The translations under genes and the position numbers were made by a program. From contig NZ_VFRQ01000007.1 in the NCBI RefSeq assembly GCF_006385705.1, positions 62,001 to 126,000 of the forward strand: a stretch of 64,000 bases of DNA, read 5' to 3'. The notes below the pieces were generated by a model. It did not search any database, was not told where the DNA came from, and was given only the letters and a program-made list of their open reading frames with translations. This DNA is from Pontibacter mangrovi (lineage in GTDB: Bacteria; Bacteroidota; Bacteroidia; Cytophagales; Hymenobacteraceae). Of this stretch, positions 55,396-64,000 are shown in pieces (position 1 is the first letter of the stretch; each line of letters begins with the position of its first letter).

Positions 55396-58300
55396 TTATT
55401 TCTTGCCATTCCCTGTTTTAACATCACTTAACTTACGACTGTTCTCTGTTGCCCCTCTGTCGTTTCCGGTTTGGTTGCGATGCTTGCGGTTGTTTGACGG
55501 AATAGAGGTCATCAGGGACCTGCGCTCCTTAAACACCAGGTTGCCGTCTATCAACTTAAAGGCTGATATACTCACCTGCAGGTCAGCGGCAATGTCGTTC
55601 AGGTTCTGCGAAGATGAGGTTAGTTCCTGCATCGAGCCCGACAGTTGCTTGGCTGTGCTGGCTACCTGCTGGGTGCCAGATGCCGTTTGCTCGGCAATGG
55701 CTACCACTTCCTCCACATACTTCACCACATCGCCGATCGTGGTTTTCTGTACTTCCGTTGCCGTTAAGATGTCCTGCGCGGTGCGAAGCGTTTCCCCACT
55801 GGAGGCGGCAATATTTTTGAAGGCGCCGGATGCCTCGAAGGTGGCATTCTTTCCTTTCAACACTCGTCCCTCCATGGTAGAGATCGCCGTGGCGGCAGAG
55901 GCCGTATCTTTTTTCACGTCATCCACCAGCGTGGCAATCTCGCTTGCTGATTTGCGCGAGCCTTCGGCCAGTTTACGGATCTCTTCGGCTACCACCGCAA
56001 AGCCACGTCCGGCCTCGCCTGCACGGGCCGCCTCGATGGCAGCGTTCAGGGCCAGCAGGTTTGTCTGCGCGGCAATGTCGGTAATCACACCCAGCGATTT
56101 GGATATTTCCTGCGAGCGCGTGCTCAGTACTTCAATAGTTTTGGACGTAAGAGCCGCAGAGCTGGAGATTTCCTCCATGTTCTTCACCACTTCGGCCACT
56201 GTCTTCAGACCGATCTGCGAGCTTTCCTCACCGAGCAAGGCTGATTTGTTCACCACCTCGGCGCGGTTAGCCGTTTCCTTCGTCGCTTTCATGATCTCCT
56301 CGATCAGCTTAAAGGCCTGGTCTGTTTTAAGGGCCTGGTTCTGCGCACCTTCCGCCATTTGCTGCATGGCAAGCGCCACATCCAGCGTAACCTTGTTCAT
56401 TTCCAATCCTTTGGCAGCCATTTCTTCAGAAGAAGACCCTACTACCAAGGAAGAGTCGTTGATTTCGCCAAGAAGGGCGTTCAGGTTCTCCACCGCCAGG
56501 TTCAGTGCGTTCGCCATATCCAGAATATCACCAGCAGTCTGCGCCTCTACCTTCTGAGTAAGGTCACCCTCCGAGATGGCACGTACTACTCTGGATACAT
56601 CCAGCACCGGCGTTACGATGGACTCCAGCAGGTCGTTGAGGGTATCCACCAGTTCTTTCCAGCTACCGCCCACACCCTGCAGCGTGGCACGCTCAGTCAG
56701 CTTTCCTTCCACACCCGCTACTCTGGCCACACGCGAAACCTCGCCAGCCAGACGGTTCAGGTCGATCACCATGGTGTTGATCGTATCGGCCAGTTCGGCC
56801 ATCTCGCCTTTGGCCTGCAGCGTCAGTTTCTGCGTCAGGTCCCCTTTGGATACCGCGGTTACTACTTTCACGATTCCTCGCACCTGCGTTGTCAGGTTAG
56901 AAGCCATGGTGTTCACGTTATCGGTCAGGTCTTTCCATACACCGGCTACGTTCGGCACGTTTGCCTGGCCGCCGAGGCGTCCTTCGGTACCCACTTCCAG
57001 GGCCACGCGGGTTACCTCACCGGCGAAGATATTCAAGGAGTCCACCATGCGGTTCATGTTCTCCTTCAGCTCATTCAGCTCGCCTTTCACGTCCACGGAT
57101 ACCTTCTGAGTCAAATCTCCTTTCGCCACCGCCGTGGCCACTTTGGCGATGTCGCGCACTTGCAGCGTCAGGTTAGAGGCCATGGTATTTACATTGTCGG
57201 TCAGCTCTTTCCAGGTACCACGTACTTTTGGCACATTGGCCTGACCACCCAAACGACCTTCCGTACCCACCTCTCTTGCCACACGCGTTACCTCGTCTGC
57301 AAAGATGTTGAGCGAGTCCACCATCTGGTTCAGGTTCTCCTTCAGGTCCAGGAGCTCGCCGCGGGCTTCCACGGTGATCTTCTGGCTCAAATCGCCTTTC
57401 GCTACCGCTGTGGCTACCTTGGCAATGTCTCGCACCTGAGAGGTCAGGTTAGAGGCCATGTAGTTTACGTTGTCAGTAAGGTCCTTCCAGGTTCCACCTA
57501 CGTTCGGCACATTGGCCTGACCGCCCAGCTTACCCTCGGTACCTACCTCGCGGGCCACTCTTGTTACTTCGTCACCGAAGATATTGAGCGAGTCCACCAT
57601 CTGGTTTAGGTTCTCCTTCAGATCCAGGAGCTCGCCGCGGGCTTCCACGGTGATCTTCTGGCTCAAATCGCCTTTAGCCACCGCTGTGGCCACTTTGGCT
57701 ATACCTCGCACCTGCGTTGTCAGGTTAGAGGCCATGATATTTACGTTATCTGTCAGGTCTTTCCAAACACCGCCCACGTTCGGCACGTTGGCTTGGCCGC
57801 CAAGGCGACCTTCGGTTCCCACTTCCAGGGCCACGCGAGTAACCTCACCGGCGAAGATGTTGAGCGAGTCCACCATGCGGTTGATGTTCTCCTTCAACTC
57901 TCCCAGCTCTCCTTTTACATCCACGGATACTTTTTGGGTCAAGTCACCTTTGGCCACCGCAGTGGACACGTTGGCAATGTCGCGTACCTGAGAGGTCAGG
58001 TTGGAGGCCATGGTGTTCACGTTGTCAGTCAGGTTTTTCCAGGTACCGCCAACGTTAGGAACGTTCGCCTGGCCGCCCAGCTTACCCTCCGTACCCACCT
58101 CTCTTGCCACACGCGTTACCTCGTCAGCAAAGATGTTCAGGGAGTCCACCATCTGGTTCAGGTTCTCCTTCAGGTCGGCAAGCTCACCTTTCACATTTAC
58201 CGTAATTTTCTGGCTCAAATCCCCTTTCGCTACCGCGGTCGCCACATTGGCAATGTCGCGCACCTGCAGCGTCAGGTTAGAGGCCATGGAATTCACATTA

Positions 58301-59913
58301 TCGGTCAGCTCTTTCCAAACACCGGCCACGTTCGGCACGTTGGCCTGGCCGCCCAGTATACCTTCGGTACCCACCTCACGCGCCACACGGGTTACTTCCG
58401 CGCCAAACACGTTCAGTCGGTCCACCATCTCGTTAAGAATGTCCTTCAGCTCACCCAGCTCGCCTTTCACGTCCACGGATACTTTTTGGGTCAAATCACC
58501 CTTGGCCACCGCGGTTGCTACGTTGGCAATGTCGCGTACCTGAGAGGTCAGGTTGCCTGCCATCAGGTTCACGTTGTCGGTCAGTTCTTTCCAGGTGCCC
58601 TCTACTCTTGGCACATTGGCCTGGCCGCCCAGCTTACCCTCCGTACCTACTTCTCTCGCCACTCTGGTAACCTCACCGGCGAAGATGTTGAGCGAGTCCA
58701 CCATCTGGTTGATGTTCTCCTTCAGCTCGGCCATCTCACCGCGCACATTCACAGTGATCTTCTGGGTCAAATCGCCTTTCGCTACGGCTGTGGACACGTT
58801 GGCAATGTCTCGTACCTGTGAGGTCAGGTTGGAGGCCATGGTGTTCACGTTGTCGGTAAGGTCCTTCCAAACACCGCCTACGTTCGGCACTTTGGCCTGG
58901 CCGCCGAGGCGTCCTTCTGTACCCACTTCGCGGGCCACACGGGTTACCTCACCGGCAAAAATATTCAGGGAGTCCACCATGCGGTTGATGTTCTCCTTCA
59001 GTTCACTCAGCTCTCCTTTTACATCTACCGATACCTTCTGCGTCAGGTCGCCTTTCGCCACCGCTGTGGCTACGTTGGCAATGTCACGCACCTGGAAGGT
59101 AAGGTTGGAGGCCATGGTGTTCACGTTGTCCGTCAGGTCCTTCCAAACACCGGCCACGTTCGGCACCGATGCCTGGCCGCCCAGTTTACCCTCGGTACCC
59201 ACCTCCAGGGCCACGCGCGTTACCTCACCGGCAAACAGGTTCAGGTTATCGATGGTGCGGTTGATGGTCTCGGCCATCACCTTAAAGTCACCCGATACTG
59301 GAATCTGGAATGTTTCATCCAGGTTACCGCGGGAGATATTCTTCAGTACCTTGCCCACCTCGAGTACCGGTACCGCAATGGAATCCACCAGGCCGTTGAT
59401 GTTGTTGATCATGTCCTTCCAGAAACCGGAGGCATTCTCAGCGGAGGCACGGGCTTTCAGGTTACCCTCCACACCGGCTACTTTGGAGATGCGCGACACC
59501 TCGCCACCTACACCACCGATCATCTCCACCATGGAGTTGTAGGCTTCGGCGATGTCGGCAAAGATGTCGTCGTTCTGTTTTGTCAGGCGCACCGATACGT
59601 CACCTTTCTTAAAGGCATCCAGGGCATAGAGCACCCTGTTCAGTTGGTCGCTGATATAGTCTGGGTTGCTTGGCAGTTTACCTTGGCGCAACTTTTTAAC
59701 CGGCGCGGCTTTTTCAGCGGCTGGTTTGGAAGGCTCGCTTGGTTGCTCTGGTGCAGCTGCCGGTGCCGCCGGCTTGGCTGGCGCCTCCTCCACGGCTGTG
59801 GTAGCGCCGCCTTTGTCAGCTTTTGCCCGGGAAGCGGCTTTTTTCTCTTCTTTGGCTTCTACGTCACTGATGAGCTTCTCTTTACTCAACTTCAAGTTTT
59901 TACCTAAGGCCAT
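55396..59913 (-). CDS. Giant soluble chemoreceptor with tandem HAMP array
   Basis: A 1505-residue methyl-accepting chemotaxis protein without any membrane segment. Residues 1-75 are a Lys/Ala/Pro-rich disordered region. Then come two divergent HAMP-like units, nine 92-residue units (eight nearly identical, of the type VAKGDLTQK...[16 protein letters not shown]) and one more HAMP before the signalling domain, whose tip is [29 protein letters not shown]. The repeats resemble the poly-HAMP arrays of fungal group III (Nik1/Os-1) kinases. The ATG at 59913 ([10 protein letters not shown]) is preferred over an upstream frame extension. It probably forms a cytoplasmic array with the downstream Che proteins. 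Confidence 0.92.
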   Translation of the reverse strand: MALGKNLKLSKEKLISDVEAKEEKKAASRAKADKGGATTAVEEAPAKPAAPAAAPEQPSEPSKPAAEKAAPVKKLRQGKLPSNPDYISDQLNRVLYALDAFKKGDVSVRLTKQNDDIFADIAEAYNSMVEMIGGVGGEVSRISKVAGVEGNLKARASAENASGFWKDMINNINGLVDSIAVPVLEVGKVLKNISRGNLDETFQIPVSGDFKVMAETINRTIDNLNLFAGEVTRVALEVGTEGKLGGQASVPNVAGVWKDLTDNVNTMASNLTFQVRDIANVATAVAKGDLTQKVSVDVKGELSELKENINRMVDSLNIFAGEVTRVAREVGTEGRLGGQAKVPNVGGVWKDLTDNVNTMASNLTSQVRDIANVSTAVAKGDLTQKITVNVRGEMAELKENINQMVDSLNIFAGEVTRVAREVGTEGKLGGQANVPRVEGTWKELTDNVNLMAGNLTSQVRDIANVATAVAKGDLTQKVSVDVKGELGELKDILNEMVDRLNVFGAEVTRVAREVGTEGILGGQANVPNVAGVWKELTDNVNSMASNLTLQVRDIANVATAVAKGDLSQKITVNVKGELADLKENLNQMVDSLNIFADEVTRVAREVGTEGKLGGQANVPNVGGTWKNLTDNVNTMASNLTSQVRDIANVSTAVAKGDLTQKVSVDVKGELGELKENINRMVDSLNIFAGEVTRVALEVGTEGRLGGQANVPNVGGVWKDLTDNVNIMASNLTTQVRGIAKVATAVAKGDLSQKITVEARGELLDLKENLNQMVDSLNIFGDEVTRVAREVGTEGKLGGQANVPNVGGTWKDLTDNVNYMASNLTSQVRDIAKVATAVAKGDLSQKITVEARGELLDLKENLNQMVDSLNIFADEVTRVAREVGTEGRLGGQANVPKVRGTWKELTDNVNTMASNLTLQVRDIAKVATAVAKGDLTQKVSVDVKGELNELKENMNRMVDSLNIFAGEVTRVALEVGTEGRLGGQANVPNVAGVWKDLTDNVNTMASNLTTQVRGIVKVVTAVSKGDLTQKLTLQAKGEMAELADTINTMVIDLNRLAGEVSRVARVAGVEGKLTERATLQGVGGSWKELVDTLNDLLESIVTPVLDVSRVVRAISEGDLTQKVEAQTAGDILDMANALNLAVENLNALLGEINDSSLVVGSSSEEMAAKGLEMNKVTLDVALAMQQMAEGAQNQALKTDQAFKLIEEIMKATKETANRAEVVNKSALLGEESSQIGLKTVAEVVKNMEEISSSAALTSKTIEVLSTRSQEISKSLGVITDIAAQTNLLALNAAIEAARAGEAGRGFAVVAEEIRKLAEGSRKSASEIATLVDDVKKDTASAATAISTMEGRVLKGKNATFEASGAFKNIAASSGETLRTAQDILTATEVQKTTIGDVVKYVEEVVAIAEQTASGTQQVASTAKQLSGSMQELTSSSQNLNDIAADLQVSISAFKLIDGNLVFKERRSLMTSIPSNNRKHRNQTGNDRGATENSRKLSDVKTGNGKK
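56638..59121 (-). repeat. Nine tandem 276-bp repeats within the receptor gene
   Basis: Units of exactly 276 bp (92 codons), each beginning at an Asn codon before TMASNLT or a variant, run without interruption from 59121 to 56638. Eight are close copies at protein level; the last (56638-56913) is diverged. The exact register shows no indels, pointing to duplication or homogenisation by recombination. Confidence 0.9.
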
Positions 59914-60060
59914 ATTTCGTTTGGTTGGAATAGGGTATCTATACCGGCTGCGGCACCACAAGAGCTAAAAAATGCAAGCGGTGCTTACAGCGAAAGATTT
60001 AGTTAGTGCAATTTACTATAAAAGTATGATATTTCCCGATCTAGGGGAAGGTATTCGCGC

Positions 60061-60807
60061 TTATTGCTCGAGATACTCCGCTGCCAATGCGGCGTAGTCT
60101 CGGGCGCCGTTAGAGGAGGCGTCGTAATCCAGCACGCTTTTTCCGAACGAAGGCGCCTCCGCCAGCTTCACGTTCATCCGGATCTGGCTTTGGAAGATCT
60201 TCTCCTTCACGTTCTCCTGCAGGTACTCCAGCACCTCCAGGCTCAGCTTCCGACGCACATCAAACATCACCACTACGATGCCTTTTATTTTAAGTTTAGG
60301 GTTAAAGGCTTTCCGCACTTTCTGAACTGTGTTCATAATCTGGTCCAGTCCCTGTAGGGTAAGCACCTCCATTTGCAGCGGAATCAGCACCTCCTGCGCT
60401 GCAGTTAAGGCATTTAGCGTTAGCACCGAGAGCGATGGCGGGCAATCTATAAGTATAAAATCAAAGCCTTTAGCCTGCGCAAGTATGGTCTTCAAAAATT
60501 TTTCCCGCTCCGGCTGCGACACAAGCGAAATCTCGATATCTACCAACTCGTTGGAACCAGGGGCTACCCAAACGCCGTTCTTCTCAACTACTATGTCGTT
60601 TATACTTTTATCGCCCTGGAAAACGTCGGCCAGTGAAGCCTGCGGGTTTGTGACGGCCAGCGAGTAGGAAAGATTGCTTTGGGGGTCCAGGTCCAGTAGC
60701 AGCACTTTTTTGCCCTGTTTGCTGAGGGCGCTGCCCAGGTTTATGGTTGTAGTTGTTTTGCCAGTGCCGCCTTTCTGGTTAATCACGGCCACTACATTAG
60801 TCTTCAT
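60061..60807 (-). CDS. Orphan ParA/Soj-family ATPase
   Basis: A 248-residue ParA-type ATPase. The deviant Walker A is KGGTGKTTT with the signature Lys, and LLLDLDPQSN and ILIDCPPS follow. ParA proteins bind nucleoid DNA with ATP and distribute cargo. No parB is adjacent; the next gene is the soluble receptor. Rhodobacter PpfA, a ParA that positions a cytoplasmic chemoreceptor cluster through the receptor TlpT, is the closest functional model, so I infer a role in positioning. A chromosomal Soj is the alternative. Confidence 0.82.
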   Translation of the reverse strand: MKTNVVAVINQKGGTGKTTTTINLGSALSKQGKKVLLLDLDPQSNLSYSLAVTNPQASLADVFQGDKSINDIVVEKNGVWVAPGSNELVDIEISLVSQPEREKFLKTILAQAKGFDFILIDCPPSLSVLTLNALTAAQEVLIPLQMEVLTLQGLDQIMNTVQKVRKAFNPKLKIKGIVVVMFDVRRKLSLEVLEYLQENVKEKIFQSQIRMNVKLAEAPSFGKSVLDYDASSNGARDYAALAAEYLEQ

Positions 60808-60908
60808 TATGCGGGTTTTAAGGGTGCCTGTGCATGGCTAACGTGTCTGCCATGCCACTAATCTAAAGAAATAAAGTATAATTTAAAAGTATCGGCATAG
60901 CCTGCAGA

Positions 60909-61406
60909 TCATACACCCTGCCCTATGTGCTGATGCAGCAGCACGCCGGAAGTAGCGTAAATTTCCTGCCACTCGGGCAACTGAAGTGCCACGGCCACGA
61001 CACTGGCAGGCTCCATGTAGCCCAGCTGCAAGTTGCCGGACAGATCACGGGCCAGGCGCGTGAGGCCGGGGTTATGGCCTACTAGCAGCACCTGTTTCAC
61101 ATGATCAGGAAGTTCGCTCAGGCTTTTCAGGAGCTGTGACTCGCGGGCATTGTAGAGGTCCGGGTTATAACTTATCTGCTCCTCATCAAAGTATAACTTG
61201 CCGGCAATTAAGCGGGCGGTGAGGTTGGCGCGGTTGGCCGGACTAGCCAGTATGGCATCGGTCTTAACATAATTTTCGCGGAGCCACCTCCCGGTGTTCC
61301 GGGCCTGTTTCTGGCCTGCCGGTGTAAGCTCGCGTTCAAAGTCCGGCTGAAGCGGAAAAGGGTCAACCGCTTCGGCGTGCCGGCAGAGGAGTACGATTCT
61401 TTGCAT
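60909..61406 (-). CDS. sixA: SixA-type phosphohistidine phosphatase
   Basis: A 165-residue histidine phosphatase. The catalytic RHG motif reads LCRHAEA; a second His is in VGHNPGL. SixA removes phosphate from histidine on signalling proteins such as ArcB or NPr; the substrate here is unknown. It is divergent from topA. Family sequences often show the same DFERELTPAGQKQA segment. Confidence 0.85.
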   Translation of the reverse strand: MQRIVLLCRHAEAVDPFPLQPDFERELTPAGQKQARNTGRWLRENYVKTDAILASPANRANLTARLIAGKLYFDEEQISYNPDLYNARESQLLKSLSELPDHVKQVLLVGHNPGLTRLARDLSGNLQLGYMEPASVVAVALQLPEWQEIYATSGVLLHQHIGQGV

Positions 61407-61570
61407 AGAATATCAAAAGTGACCGTATAGATTAAGCGTCTAGCCGGTGATGGCTAATTGTAGTAACTGACACAGTTAAACCTGTGTAATACGAAGTAAG
61501 GTTGTAATTGTTTAAAAAATTATTTGAACTTTGGGCAAAATTTAGCCGGTTCGCCCTGTAAATATAAAGG

Positions 61571-64000
61571 ATGATAAAAAACTTAGTCATAGTAGAGTCG
61601 CCTGCCAAGGCAAAGACAATAGAGGGATACTTAGGGAAAGACTTTGTCGTGAAGTCTAGCTTCGGCCACGTGCGCGACTTGCCTAAAGACAACAACGCCA
61701 TTGACGTAGCGCACGGGTTTAAACCCACCTACGTTATCTCCAGCGATAAAAAGGAAGTGGTGTCGCAGTTGCGCAAGCTGGCCAAGGAAGCGGAAACCGT
61801 CTGGCTTGCATCGGACGACGACCGCGAGGGAGAGGCCATTTCGTGGCACCTGACCGAGGCCCTGAACCTGAACGACGCCAAGACGCGCCGCATCGTTTTC
61901 CGGGAGATCACCAAAAACGCCATCCTCAACGCCATCAGCTCGCCGCGTGGCATCGACATGGACCTGGTGAACGCCCAGCAGGCCCGCCGAATCCTTGACC
62001 GCCTCGTAGGCTTTGAGCTGTCGCCGGTGCTCTGGAAGAAGATCAAGACCGGTCTTTCGGCAGGCCGTGTGCAGTCGGTGGCGGTGCGCCTGGTAGTTGA
62101 GCGCGAGCGCGACATTGAAAAGTTTAAAGCAGAAGCCAGCTTCCGTATCACTGCCTCATTTGATGTACAGGGCCGCACACTGGAGGCAGAGCTTCCGCAA
62201 AAGTTCAAGACCGAGGAAGAGGCACAGGCATTTCTGCAGCAATGTATCGGGGCAGAGTATAAGATAGAGAACCTGGAGCAGAAGCCGCTGAAGCGCAGCC
62301 CTGCCCCGCCCTTTACCACCTCTACCCTGCAGCAGGAAGCCAGCCGCAAGCTATACTTCTCGGTGGCCCAAACCATGACCATCGCGCAGCGCCTGTACGA
62401 GGCCGGTAAGATTTCCTACATGCGTACTGATTCGGTGAACTTGTCGGAAGAGGCCATCCAAGGAGCCAGCCAGGAGATCCAGCGTTCGTTCGGGGAGAAG
62501 TTTGTAAAGAACCGCCGTTTCAAAACAAAATCATCCGGGGCACAGGAGGCACACGAGGCTATTCGCCCTACGGATTTTTCTAAAATGGTAGGCAGCTCAG
62601 ACCGTAACGAGCAGCGCCTGTACGAGCTGATCTGGAAACGCGCCATCGCCTCGCAAATGGCTGACGCTGAGATCGAGAAAACAACCGTCACCATCGGCAT
62701 CTCCACGCAGCCCGACCAGAAGCTGCAGGCTACCGGTGAGGTGATCAAGTTTGAGGGCTTTTTGAAAGTATACATCGAGTCGAAGGACGATGAAGAAGAG
62801 GCTGACGAGGATGTGAAAGGCATGCTGCCGCCGCTGAGCATCGGCCAAAGTATAAATCTGCGCCAAATGCTGGCCACGCAGCGTTACAGCCGTCCACCGG
62901 CCCGCTATACAGAGGCCAGCCTGGTGAAGAAACTGGAGGAAATGGGCATCGGTCGTCCGTCTACCTATGCGCCTACTATCTCTACCATACAAAAGCGTGG
63001 GTATGTGGAGAAAGACAGCCGCGAAGGCAAAGAGCGTAACTTCCAGGTGCTTACCTTAAGAGGCGATAACATCACCACCCAAACCAAAACCGAAATTACG
63101 GGAGCAGAGAAAGCCAAGCTCTTCCCGACTGACACGGCCATGGTGGTGAACGACTTTCTGGTCGAGCATTTCCCGAACGTGATCGACTACTCGTTTACAG
63201 CGCGTGTAGAGGCGGAGTTTGATGAGATTGCGCAGGGCCAGAAAGAGTGGGAAGACATGCTGGAGAAGTTTTACGAGAAATTCCACAAGCGCATTGAGTC
63301 GAGCGAGAACATTTCTAGGGCAGAGGTCTCCGGCGCCCGCGAGTTGGGCACTGACCCGGTAACAGGCAAAACCATCGTGGCAAAGCTTGGACGCTTCGGG
63401 CCTTACGTGCAGTTGGGCGAGGAGAACGAGGAAACCGGTGAGAAACCGGTGTATGCCAGCCTGCGCAAAGGCCAGTTCATTGAAAGCCTGGCCTTGGAGG
63501 ATGCACTGGAGCTGTTTAAGTTGCCGCGTATTGTGGGCACTTTTGAAGAAAAGGACATGACGGCGGCCATAGGGCGCTTCGGACCCTACATCCGTCACGA
63601 CGGTAAATTCTACTCGCTACCCAAAACGCTGGACCCGCTGAAGGTGACAGCCGAGGAAGCCATCGAGCTGATACAGGCCAAGCGCAAAGCGGACGCGGAG
63701 AAGCTCATCAAGTCTTTCCCGGAGAACCCCGACATACAGGTGCTCAACGGCCGTTACGGTCCCTACATTGTAGCCGGCAAAAAGAACGTGAAGATCCCGA
63801 AGGACAAGGAGCCGAGCGAACTGACACTGGAGGAATGTATAGCGCTGGCTGAGGCCACTCCGGAGAAGAAAGGCCGTGGCGGCTTCAAAAAGAAAGCTGA
63901 TGCCGATAAGCCGGCAGCCACGAAGAAAACTGCCACTAAAGCCAAGGCGGCATCCTCTAAAAAAGCCACTACCGCCAAGAAAGCTGCGCCGAAGAAAAAG
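61571..64000 (+). CDS. topA: DNA topoisomerase I (3' end beyond the window)
   Basis: The frame opens at ATG 61571 (MIKNLVIVESPAKAKTIEGY) and stays open to the window edge (810 codons), so the C terminus is missing here. TOPRIM has ESPAKAKT and DDDREGEAI; the active-site Tyr is in ISYMRTDSVNL. The core is followed by GRFGPYVQLGEE-type repeats, as in Bacteroidota TopA, instead of clear zinc fingers. The visible end is a Lys/Ala-rich histone-like tail (KKTATKAKAASSKKATTAK). It relaxes negative supercoils. Confidence 0.96.
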   Translation, partial: MIKNLVIVESPAKAKTIEGYLGKDFVVKSSFGHVRDLPKDNNAIDVAHGFKPTYVISSDKKEVVSQLRKLAKEAETVWLASDDDREGEAISWHLTEALNLNDAKTRRIVFREITKNAILNAISSPRGIDMDLVNAQQARRILDRLVGFELSPVLWKKIKTGLSAGRVQSVAVRLVVERERDIEKFKAEASFRITASFDVQGRTLEAELPQKFKTEEEAQAFLQQCIGAEYKIENLEQKPLKRSPAPPFTTSTLQQEASRKLYFSVAQTMTIAQRLYEAGKISYMRTDSVNLSEEAIQGASQEIQRSFGEKFVKNRRFKTKSSGAQEAHEAIRPTDFSKMVGSSDRNEQRLYELIWKRAIASQMADAEIEKTTVTIGISTQPDQKLQATGEVIKFEGFLKVYIESKDDEEEADEDVKGMLPPLSIGQSINLRQMLATQRYSRPPARYTEASLVKKLEEMGIGRPSTYAPTISTIQKRGYVEKDSREGKERNFQVLTLRGDNITTQTKTEITGAEKAKLFPTDTAMVVNDFLVEHFPNVIDYSFTARVEAEFDEIAQGQKEWEDMLEKFYEKFHKRIESSENISRAEVSGARELGTDPVTGKTIVAKLGRFGPYVQLGEENEETGEKPVYASLRKGQFIESLALEDALELFKLPRIVGTFEEKDMTAAIGRFGPYIRHDGKFYSLPKTLDPLKVTAEEAIELIQAKRKADAEKLIKSFPENPDIQVLNGRYGPYIVAGKKNVKIPKDKEPSELTLEECIALAEATPEKKGRGGFKKKADADKPAATKKTATKAKAASSKKATTAKKAAPKKK

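Noticed and set aside
56638..59121. Regular repeats considered as a CRISPR or satellite array
   Set aside because: The period is 276 bp, exactly 92 codons, and the units are in-frame HAMP-type domains of one protein.

Overview
The window reads as chromosomal DNA of a Bacteroidota bacterium, most likely a Hymenobacteraceae member close to Pontibacter. That is inferred from family content: a serine-palmitoyltransferase-type enzyme, a type IX secretion plug protein, a DUF3276/PUR-alpha protein, ParC/ParE of Bacteroidota type, promoters of the TAnnTTTG type and almost no Shine-Dalgarno sequences. No tRNA, rRNA, CRISPR array, insertion sequence or prophage was seen. Most of the window is moderately GC-rich core genome. 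The clear exception is an AT-rich three-gene island at about 31.07-33.01 kb.

Layout. 0-8.2 kb: a histone-H1-like protein, serine palmitoyltransferase, AccC, then a leftward TPR lipoprotein-thrS-infC-rpmI-rplT operon whose infC appears to start at AUA. 8.3-16.8 kb: a TPR protein, parE-parC, an AI-2E family permease and a DnaQ/UvrC-type fusion nuclease. 16.9-26.2 kb: a sugar-phosphate block with fbaA, pfkB, a GH65 enzyme, a beta-phosphoglucomutase/trehalose-phosphatase fusion, a second HAD phosphatase, a 59-residue small protein and pgi. 26.3-31 kb: an unusual lipoprotein with a kinase-like motif, DUF58, RlpA, DUF3276 and ychF. 31.07-33.01 kb: the island, with one attC-like hairpin. 33-42.2 kb: T9SS plug protein, OsmC, a sigma-54 two-component system facing an FtsX/MacB-type permease, pirin, and an XRE-S24 repressor with a palindromic operator candidate. 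42.7-50.8 kb: subtilisin-like protease, recQ, a Cys-rich copper-storage-like protein, a YvlD-like membrane protein, a polyamine operon (SpeD-SpeE fusion plus agmatinase) and a PutAbiC-like membrane protein. 50.9-60.8 kb: a chemosensory cluster of ParA, a giant soluble HAMP-array receptor, CheW, CheY, CheB, CheA and CheC. 60.9-64 kb: a SixA-type phosphatase and topA, which runs off the end.

The most striking features are two. First, the short word AAGTATA/TATACTT occurs about 80 times by hand count against roughly 6 expected from base composition. It lies both inside genes and, as inverted pairs, at the feet of long perfect terminator hairpins, much like a DNA uptake sequence. It is absent from the AT-rich island. 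Second, the chemosensory cluster looks like a cytoplasmic array: a membrane-free receptor with about eleven HAMP-type units sits next to an orphan ParA that may position it, and its CheB has lost the receiver acidic pair.
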